Shown here piece by piece: positions 55,024-64,000 of a DNA stretch of 64,000 bases. The notes beneath the pieces are model-generated. The model searched no databases, was not told the origin of the DNA, and was given only the letters and a program-made list of their open reading frames with translations. Each line of letters begins with the position of its first letter. The first letter of the stretch is position 1. A program made the position numbers and the translations under genes. The DNA is from Cinclus cinclus. Taxonomy: Eukaryota; Chordata; Aves; Passeriformes; Cinclidae. The stretch is from positions 8,619,630 through 8,683,629 of the forward strand of contig NC_085060.1 in assembly GCF_963662255.1 (NCBI RefSeq), read 5' to 3'.

Positions 55024-58000
55024 ATGAAAATGGATTAATTAGAATAATTTAGGCATTGTTTAAGCTATGTTTTCCATCATATGTGGTGTTCAGTCAATGT
55101 AGAGTTGAAGAGTTTGGCTGCATCCTGTTTTAAACAATCATCATGGATCAGCCTGGAATTTAAGGGCAAATAAGCTAGGGGGAAGTAGAATCAAGAAAAA
55201 ATTTTCAATTAAGTTCACTGAAATTGAATTGACTGGGAATAGCATGGAAGGATGGGATTCAGGATGGATGAGATGTGATAATAGGAAGAGCAGCCTGAGA
55301 GACCTCACTAAGCTCCTGCTCCTCTGTGGCAGGGAGGATGCAGACCTGAAAGTATATCCCAGGATAACATTGCAGGAAGCTCTTCCAAGTGATAGTTTTT
55401 CCTTGCATCTTGCTGTATCAATTAGTAATGATTTGTGGTTAGAGTAATTCCATATTTCATTTGTTGTGTTTATTGCATAGGGCATTAACATACTGACTAA
55501 TGAACCTGGAGCAGCTGAGTGATTCAGCTGAGGGTTTGCTCATGTGATGGAGCTGACTAGTGATCAATTATGTCTTTGTTGTTCAGGAAAATGCTAGTTT
55601 TTATGAGCATTCTTTTCTCTCTATGTAGTTACAGTGGAATGCATTATGCTTTAAAATGATTGTATTCTAACTTGTCCTAGAAGTCCCAGTATTGAAAGAA
55701 TGAAAGCTAAAAGTTATGTTTCTTACAGGGTTTTACATTTATTTTAATCATATTAATTCTTCCCTTTAAGGAGTGTCTCTGTGGTGGTCAAAAACACAGA
55801 AATTGATATAATTTCTTTTGACTAGAAGTTTACATGCTAAGTCTTTAGGCACAGAATATGCCTGTTTCATTATGAGATTTAACACCTGACTTTGTCTTGG
55901 CCTTAAGAACATTTTCCACAACTCTGCACATAGGCACAATCCATTCCCTGCTCTGGGCATCCTTCAAGCCTGTTAGAAATGTACATAAAAATCAGGCATC
56001 AGATATCTCCAGATCAAATCAAATAACCCCACAACCAATGAATACAATTAAGATAAACGTGTCCACAAACCCCCAACAAGTTCCAGTCAGCCCAGACAAT
56101 CTCCTGGATGATAATTAGTATGAAAGGTGGGTATTTGGCTGTAGTCTGTGTGTTTTATTTAAAATTACTGAGGTTTTTAGTTTCTGGGTTTTTTTCTTTC
56201 CAGATTTCTTTAGGTGTTTGGTGTACACCAACTGTTTTTTTTTTTTCTTGCCTTAGAAGCTTTATGATTTTGCATGTGTTTTTGGCTGTCTGTCCACGGG
56301 CTCCCGGGCAGGCACACATTCATTCTTGATGAAGATCTTGTTTTTTTAGGTTCCCCCAGCAGCTCCACCTTTGGCTTATGGAGCTGGTGTTAATTAACCA
56401 CCCTGCTGGCTGTAAGAGAAATACCCCTGCAAATCCAGGCTGAGAATTCACGTGAAGAAAAACAGTGCAAAGAAAAGCTTACAGTTACAATGAAGGAACC
56501 TGCAACTACAATTTGGTTCACAGGAGTGAAGCAGCAGTTTAGTTAATGACTAATTGCCAAAGGAGCTACACATATACACATAGATGAGAAAAATCAATAT
56601 AGTTGATGAATCCTCTTCTATTTTACAGTCGGGGATAATTCATTTCTAATGACCCTCAGTATTTATGTGTGTGAACATCAAATAAGAGAAAGGACACTAA
56701 CTGTCCCAAAAAATTGACTTATGCAGAAGACTAGAACGCCCATTTCTTATTGTTGGGGCTTTCTGAACTCTCAGAAGGGTAAGAGAATTTAATAGAAAAA
56801 TTGAATTGAATACACAGTTGAATTGCATAAAGAAAGACTATTTTATGTATTAAGAAGTGCTTCTAATGACATCTATTTTCATAATAGTGTTTTGTGGAAT
56901 GAATGGCTTGGACAAAAGCACTGGTAAATCACCTGAAACAAAACTGCCTGACTCTCAAATAGCTGCTAATGGTAGGTAGCTCCTTGTCTTCCTGTTATAT
57001 TTCTTTCTTGCATTTAATCCTTCTCAGACCATTATGCAGAAGGACACTGCTATGCTTAAAGGGTTATCAGTGTCACCAGGCACTGGAAATGATATGGGGA
57101 CAATTTAGCCACCTTTTTTCAGATGGGATTCACATGTCCTTTTGTGACTAAACAGAGTCTCAAAAGAGAGGTTGGAAACCTCCAGAGAGGATCCCTGGAA
57201 AGGCTTTTCCACTCCTTCATGGTGGTGAATCTCCCTGTGGGAGTGATCAGCAATCACCCCATCACTAACCATGTAGGACATTTTCCATTTTAACTCCTAT
57301 TTTTGCAACTTTTCCAGGGAAATTATATTTACAGGACAGGAGTCAAAATCTCCCTTAATCTTAACAGTGTCTTTGGGCTCTGCTGCCCCAGTCTCTCCTT
57401 GTCTCCATCAGGTGTTTCTATAGCAACTCCCCAGGGAGTTTTCTTGTTATCTGGGTGAAGTTAACTGGAAACAAGTAAATATACTTCAGATGAATTGGTG
57501 TTGGGGAAGACTGATGAGGCCTTCAGAGCATGATCTGAAAAAAAACCCTGAATTATTTGCAGAATCTTCCTCACTGTAAGAGGCTTGAAGCTCCTGCAGT
57601 CAAAGATTTTGCCTAAAGTAGACTTGCCCTCTGTTGTACCTGCACAGTCCCAGCTAGAGGAAAATTTTTCTGCATTAATAATAAAACATATGGAGCTCAA
57701 ACCGGCCAAGCCTAGAGGTGCCTTGCTGGGGAATGGGATTTTCACAGGCAGTTTGAGAAGATCGATTGTCCCTGTTCCAACCAAATTATAATAAACCTGG
57801 TGTCATGTCTCATTAGCAGGCATTTCTGCATGGTTTCATAGTCTGTGGGTGAGCTCCATCTCCCAGCTCATCCAGGGGCTGCCAGGGTGACGGAACACCT
57901 TTACCACTGTCCATCAGCAGTATGGGGGCCAGACCCAGCACTGCTGAGCAGAGGAGCTGGAGGATGGGACTGGCTAAAGGGATGCTCTCAAGGGATAGAG

Positions 58001-61000
58001 ATCCTTTCTGCAGCTTTCTTTAAGGAGCTTGGTAGCTGTTGTGGCAGCTTTTCTCTGAATGAATAACCCAGATTATACCGAGTCAGAAGATCTGTGTCCC
58101 AGTTGAAAGCCCACCCACTTCACTCCACCTCCTGTTTCCAGGCTGTGGACCAGACTTTTCCAGGCTGACATTAATGGGCTTTTGCTTTGCATTTCAGACA
58201 ACCACAGACCAAGCTGTCAGCAGGCCAGCAGCTATTTGAGAGCTGCCAGACCTTTGCTAGATGGTGAGCATCTCTCTTGGAGCTGACAAGTGTCTCCTGT
58301 GGGCAGCTGTGACCTCCTGCTGCTGTCACCCCAGGGAATGGAAACCCTTCCTCCTGTGCAGCCTGAGCTGCAGATACCAGCTGGCTCCTTCCCTTGCTTT
58401 TATTTTTTGGAAACCAGCCGTGTGCTGCTTATCAGTGGTTCTGATCCCTAAAGCCGAGGTGCTGATTCTTATCTGCAGCTTCAGCTGGGTTTAAATCTTT
58501 ATCTTCACTCAGTGAGTCTGAGCGCTGAGTGTGCAGAGACATTATTAGATTATTAAATCAATGACACTCAGGTTATTAGTCACACTCATCCGCATTACCT
58601 GACACTATAATGACGTTCTATTTTTACTTCCAGCCTGCTAATGTCCCAGAGGTACTGAAATTATGACCAGAAAATTAATTTCTATACATTTGAACAAGAA
58701 ATAGAAGTATAGGAAATAATCCCACATCAACAGCATAAATCCTAATGGAATTGTTGAGAAAAGCAACAGGGAAAGGGAGAGGGTGGAGAATGGTGTCTCA
58801 CATGAAGCCTTCCCTCTGTGCATGCCATGCCAAACTCTTATGGGTGTGATGGTTGCTAGTAACTGGGCCAGATTATTTTAGCTTGTAATTCCTTAGGGGT
58901 AATTTGGACCTCTGAGCTGGCATTAGTGATTTTCCTCACTCAGCCAATTCTTTCTTGCAGAATCCCTCCACCAGGATGATGCAATTTGGCTTGTTTTTAA
59001 GGCGTGAAAGCAAACCCTGTAAACAGAAAAAGGCCAGCACATGGCAAGATGTTGTTTATGTTTTCAGAAATGACTCCTTAAATCTCAGGCAAATTATCAT
59101 CCCGGTCCCCAGGCTGAGTTAAGAAGTGAGGTCCAATCTGATACCTCCTGAAGACTGAAATCAATGTTATTTCTGCTTTGCATGACTAACCATCTCCAAG
59201 CTGGGAGGAATCTGTTAAGGTGGAAAAATACCACGGGGAATGCTCGAAGTCCTGCCACACCCTTGTCTAGCAGAGCAGTGCTGAGCAGTGATGGCCCCTG
59301 CAGCCAGAGAGATGCAGAAAGGTGGCTCTAAGGGCTCTGCTCCTCTCTGCCCCCCGAGTGGGAGCTGCAGGGCTGTGGGGTGTTGCCAGGGCAGGGTGCT
59401 GGTGTGGGGATAGATGCCCAAAGGCAGGGGGGTGGCTGGAAGAGGCAAACTCTGCGGGAGTACCGCAACACCCAGCAGCTTTCAGCCAGCAGGGACAACT
59501 TCTGCAGGGAGAGCAGTGGGGAGCAGATGGTGAAACACCCCACAAGGGAGAGCTGCTCACACCCTCTCCCCAGGCCGCCCACAGCCCCAGATACTTCCAA
59601 GTTCCCCGAGCTTATTGATTACCAGGGACAAATCTCCATATTGCTTAATTATAACTTGGTTTTAATGCACGTCTTCACACTGTATTTATTTCGTGTTGGC
59701 AATTAATTCCAGAGTGCTCAGTGTGCCAGAAATGGAGCAGGGTGACTTTCTGAGAGCTTCCGCTGAGGAATTGCCACTTAAAAATGGAGAAATACATACA
59801 AGGATGGGTGTGGGAGTAAGTATTGGTGGTACCTGCTAAATGCATGTTGCAGGATGCTCTTGAGAGCAATGTTTGTAGTAGAATTATAATGAGCTGAGTT
59901 GTTTAGGTGTAATTAAAAGATGGGAGTGAGAACTTGCATGGAAATCCTTTTCTCTAAGCTTTGGGAAGCCTGCTAATAAGACATAAACATTTAACAGCTC
60001 AGCTGGAGTATGGTGTTCTCTTTGGTTAAACGTTAAAGGGGCACTGTCGAGTGGTTTTAATTAATTAGCTATGTTTTAAATTAAATCAAATCAATTTGGA
60101 GGAGTTAGGCTCAAAATTAATGTTGTTTTCACCTGGTGGGGAATGTCCTTTAAATTATGAACATCTTAAAGACAATGAAAATTAAAAATGCCTTTAAGAA
60201 ATTGCTTCCACATGGTTCTCTTTACTCAGAGAATGGCCAGTATTCTGATTATCTGGCAATTACTGTCATCGCTGGAACAACAGTAAAATTAGAGCATTTT
60301 AGGCTCTGTCTGCTACAACCAACATTTACACTTCTAGACATGCAACGCCCACGTCAAACCTGGCATGCAGAATCTTGAATATACTGTTTTCCTTTCTTAT
60401 TACAACTTATCATGATGCAACATAGCACTTGCACTACCAGGTAAGGAAGGTGGGCAAGAAAGTAGGTTTTGTATGTTGGCTGAACACAAGTGGGTATTGT
60501 ACACTCAGCCTCCAGTATCCATGAGATTCCTGCCCAGTTTTAGCCACTTTGGGTAGTGGGACAAAGATCTAAGGTTTGTAGAATTCCTACAGGTGTAGTG
60601 AAAATTCACGGCTAGAACAGGGAGGAAGTCTAAAAGGGTGCCTGTACTGAAGGAAGATGGAGCACAGTGAGATCCAAGGGGGAGGTGATGGATGCAATCC
60701 AGTCCTATGGTTTGTGGGGGAAAGGGGTTTCTGTTCTTATTGCTGCTTAGATGCCTTGTGTTAGATTTGGTGTGGGGGGGAATCAACACAAACTCCCTGT
60801 GACACAATAGGCTGTAACTGCTGGAAGCTGTTATGTGCTATTATGCGAAGCCTTTACAGTCTGTTGAGTAAATAATCTACAGATTAAAGCTTTCTAAGTA
60901 CACAGTGATTTGATAGGTAACCAAAGAAGCCATTACGATGTGTCATGTCAATAAGGGGAGGATTAAGGTCCTCACACTTGGTGCAGTGACAGAGTCTATC

Positions 61001-62644
61001 TGCTGTGAAACAAAAGCCATTGCCTTTCAAACACCCTGCAGTGCAGTTGTGCTCTGGGGCTGGGGACCAGTGATTTGGACAGGGGCAGCTGCTTCTGCCC
61101 TCATTTATTGCAACCCAGGGATGCCTGAGCAAATCAGTGATGGTGTTCTGTCTCCAGCCTCCCAGGCTCACCTGCTCCTGTGCCACGGGTGGCTGGAGCC
61201 AGGGCCATCTGCCAAGGAGAAAGGAGCGGGTCAGTGGGCTGGGAGTAGCTTCCAGTTCTCTTTATGTAAATAAAGAGTGTTTTCCTTCTGAAATCTGGAA
61301 GTGATATGTGTGCAGAGAGCTGGGCTATGAGGCAGCAGAGCAGGAGGATGTAAAACCCTGTCAGCCCGTGCAGAGGGAGGAATCAGGGTGCTGGGTGGAA
61401 GCCAAGGGTTTTTCCTAAACCCAGAGATATTTCTGCCTTTCTCCCTTGGGCATCCATCCACCCACTCACCACCCCAACCACCCAAAACTCCTCTCTTTCT
61501 CCCAGCTCAGAGCTTCCCCAGTCCCAAGGGTACCCCAGTTCCTTGCAGACCCTTCCTGAACCTCCTCATTTTTCAGGGGCCTCCTGGCTAAGGCACATCC
61601 AGCATCCTTCCTCCCCCTGCAGCACTTAATTACTCCAGGTTTCCAGTTGCTCTGGTGAGTTTAATATGAGCTATGTAAATTCCTCCCAAGAATGATAGGA
61701 TTTTGACAGCCTGATTTGCCTTGCAGGCATCCTCAAAACAGCTCATTTTCTCTTCTCTGGAATTTTTGAGTGGTTGGGTGGCATTTGATTATCATTGGCT
61801 GGCATATCTGAGCTTTGGGGTTGAGCATAAAGATATTTTAAATTTAATAGGTTTAAGATGTCATTATTTCCATGCTGATGAATTTATACTTGTAACCAGA
61901 GAAACTTAGAGCATTTAATGAACTTATTTAGATATCATGGTGCAAGCTTTAAACCAAATCCCCAGTATAAAATTAAATCATGTTGGATAAAAACTAACAC
62001 CCAGAAGCAAAAACTGAACTGGGTAAATGGCCGAATTTCAAAAGACAGAATAAATACAGATATAAGGCACCTAGGGGACAGATTTACTAAGAGTTCTTGC
62101 ACTATTTTCAATGGAGCTTGTAATAGCATAAAAGTACTAAATCTGATTTACTAGAAAGGATTCGTATAGTATTTCACTGCCTGTTTCCCAGTGTCATAAC
62201 CCCTTCCCATCCCTTTCCTAGGTCTCTTAACAGGAACTCAGCCAAGCCCTCCATTGAGTAAGATCCAGTTTTGCTGAGGAGCTTGCAAGTAGCCAGAGAA
62301 GAAAATAAAATGCAGCCATTCAGTGATCCAGCAGGATTAACAGTGTCATTCTATGAAAATCAATTCTCATTCTAAACAGGTCAATATAGAGAAGTCCTGC
62401 CAGGCTGGTTGGGAAGTGAATGGTGAACACTCACCTGTGGGACAGTCCTGCCCACCTGCAAGTGTGAGATCTCCTTCCCAGCTTCCTCATGCTTTTATCA
62501 GGATCTTTAAAATCCTGCAGACTTTCAGAATTTGTGCAAAGGAAATGTCCCATCCTGAAAGGGAGACTTCAGTTTTCACCATAGTTGGTCATGCCATGTG
62601 GGGTGATTGCTCACAGAACAGGTTTGGAAGTACCATAAGTGTCC
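55024..62644. other. Intergenic sequence, nothing firmly recognised
   Basis: No gene is supported. Exon-like + strand segments at about 55977-56117, 56888-56971 and 57600-57791 have plausible splice borders but mutually incompatible phases. A stretch near 58500-58640 (ACATTATTAGATTATTAAAT, then ATAATGACGTTC) has enhancer-like texture. CpG-poor throughout, with no promoter island for the next gene. Confidence 0.4.
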
Positions 62645-62687
62645 TTTTTTTTTTTTTTTTTTTTTTTTTGGGGGGGGGGGGGGGGGG
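62645..62687. repeat. Abutting homopolymers, about T25 then G18
   Basis: A run of about 25 T is joined directly to a run of about 18 G, followed by TGGGATGACACC. The length of either run is likely unreliable in sequencing. It is not coding. Confidence 0.85.
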
Positions 62688-63204
62688 TGGGATGACACCA
62701 GTTAGAGAGCCCAGGTGAGGAGAATCAGCTCTTGATTTATTCCTGAGGACTTCATTTGAGATGTAAGTACTGATGAGCTGCTCTAATATGGTCTGTTGTT
62801 ATCAAATTCAGCATCTCTATGGAAAACCCATTCTACCACAGCTATATTTCATTTTAAATGGAGAAGCTAGAGGAGAATGAGGAAACAGATTTAGATGAAA
62901 TGGGAAGGGATTAAATTAAAAAGTTTAAAATAAACCAAGACAAGTGACCTTTACTATGCTACCTACAAGCAGATATTGTCTATTTAATGCTTCCAAAAGC
63001 AGGCAAATGCACCAGGAAGCAGCCTGCAGGGCTAAAGCACAGAAGAGAATCACTGAAAGGGCTTAATGGGACTAGATTTTCACAAGATTAATCTTCTGTG
63101 GACTGATTACACGTAGGAAACAAGGGCTAGGAAAAGTGTCATATATCAATTTTAACAGTGTGTGGAAATTAGAGCAGCAATCCTGCAGGTGCCTGTGCTG
63201 GACA
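62688..63204. other. Intergenic sequence, possibly older CR1 5' flank
   Basis: A-rich sequence with no recognised feature. It may include a more degraded upstream part of the CR1 copy that becomes recognisable near 63205, but I cannot align it with confidence. Confidence 0.35.
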
Positions 63205-63450
63205 CTGTCAGCATATTCCAAAATGACCTGGAACAAAGAGACAAGTAATGAGATGGTGAGGTTTGCAGGTGACACGGATTTGCCCAGAGCAGCCAGACCT
63301 AAAGCAGAGATTTGCAGAAGGATCTTACAGAAATAAGTATCAGGGTGATATGAAGTGGCAGGTGAAATTCAGTACTGATAAGTGCAAATTAATGCCCTTG
63401 TTAAAACAGGTCTGCCTACATACACAGAATGATGGGCTGATGGAATTAGC
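63205..63450 (+). mobile_element. Old CR1 LINE fragment (internal 3' region)
   Basis: CCAAAATGACCTGGAACAAA, GAGATGGTGAGGTTTGCAGG, GAAGTGGCAGGTGAAATTCA, TGATAAGTGCAAATTAATGC and ACACAGAATGATGGGCTGAT match, in order, the last part of the CR1 second open reading frame, where the peptide reads roughly MKWQVKFSTDKCKLMP. Frameshifts and stops interrupt it. The copy is in sense orientation and more diverged than the 9.3-kb copy. Confidence 0.75.
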
Positions 63451-63884
63451 ACTTGCCCTTAAGCAGGAAAATGTGCTGGAGCTTTTGCAGCTGCTCCTCT
63501 CCAGAAGCTGGCACCGTCCTCATGGCCATGGAGGAAGGCTCCAAGAACGAGGAGCACCACTATGCCAAGGCTAAATCCCTGCACAGCCTCTGATCCTGCC
63601 TGCAGGTCTGGTGACCCATTGCAGAAAGGCTGCAGGAGTAGAAGAGGAGGAAAAGGGAAGGTAAAATATTTTGGACATAGGAACCACCTCTGTGACTCAA
63701 AAAGCTCCATATGTTCAGGGCTCTTGCTTGGAAAGGCCATGACTGAAGGGGAAAAGGTAAAGGTCTGCACCATCCTGAGTGATATGAAGTGATATGAATG
63801 GTGTTTGTAAGGCAAGAGGGAGAAAGACAAAGGTCTGTTTGGGGAGGAGAGGACTTGTTTATTTACTTCTTATTTTATTTGGAA

Positions 63885-64000
63885 GTGCAGCACTCAGCTG
63901 AGAGTGCATCCAGAGGAGGGAAACCAAGATAGTGAAAGGCTTCTAGGGCAAGACTTGGAGGAGCATCTGAGGCCACTGGGTTTGTTCAGCTTGGAGAAGG
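63885..64000 (+). mobile_element. CR1 LINE fragment, running off the window end
   Basis: GTGCATCCAGAGGAGGGAAA, GATAGTGAAAGGCTTCTAGG, GAGGAGCATCTGAGGCCACT and GGGTTTGTTCAGCTTGGAGA correspond in order to the CR1 segment just 3' of the reverse-transcriptase end. It has the same orientation as the 63.2-kb fragment. The two may be one element broken by about 430 bp of unrelated sequence. Confidence 0.85.

Overview
This is vertebrate nuclear DNA, most likely from a bird. It carries the 3' half of one multi-exon gene with vertebrate splice sites, and copies of the chicken-repeat-1 (CR1) LINE family, and it has no bacterial-style operons. CR1 is the typical interspersed repeat of birds and other sauropsids, and the moderate intron sizes and low repeat load fit a bird better than a turtle, crocodile or mammal. 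The species cannot be told from the sequence.

The only gene supported with confidence is glypican-4 (GPC4), on the + strand from base 1 to about 11.3-12.3 kb. The window opens inside exon 4 (in nine-exon glypican numbering) and contains exons 5 to 9 complete: 1-57, 5756-5886, 6086-6232, 6633-6769, 8918-9093 and 9920-10128. Every splice junction joins in frame, giving about 284 residues of a protein of roughly 556. This part holds the end of the cysteine-rich core, a furin-type RXXR site, the heparan-sulfate attachment cluster (clustered Ser-Gly) and the hydrophobic GPI-anchor signal ending MQRQWR. The 3' UTR follows, with several candidate poly(A) signals. An antisense CR1 fragment sits in the last intron.

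From about 12.3 kb to the end (over 51 kb) I find no convincing protein-coding gene, tRNA, rRNA or CpG-island promoter. Human gene order around Xq26 places HS6ST2 downstream of GPC4, so this is probably the intergenic interval between them; no HS6ST2 coding sequence was recognised here. The interval holds CR1 remnants (about 15.1, 43.3, 63.2 and 63.9 kb), homopolymer and microsatellite tracts, a 295-bp (ATGGG)n/(GTGGG)n array at 38,981-39,275, and AT-rich stretches dense in homeodomain-like or octamer-like words that could be conserved enhancers.

The most unusual non-coding object is a 137-bp imperfect inverted repeat at 54,887-55,023. Its outer arms pair along their full length once G:U wobbles are allowed. 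It could be a palindromic MITE or a transcribed hairpin. Several exon-like open segments between 44.9 and 57.8 kb were examined; their phases do not chain into a gene, so they are listed only as weak leads.
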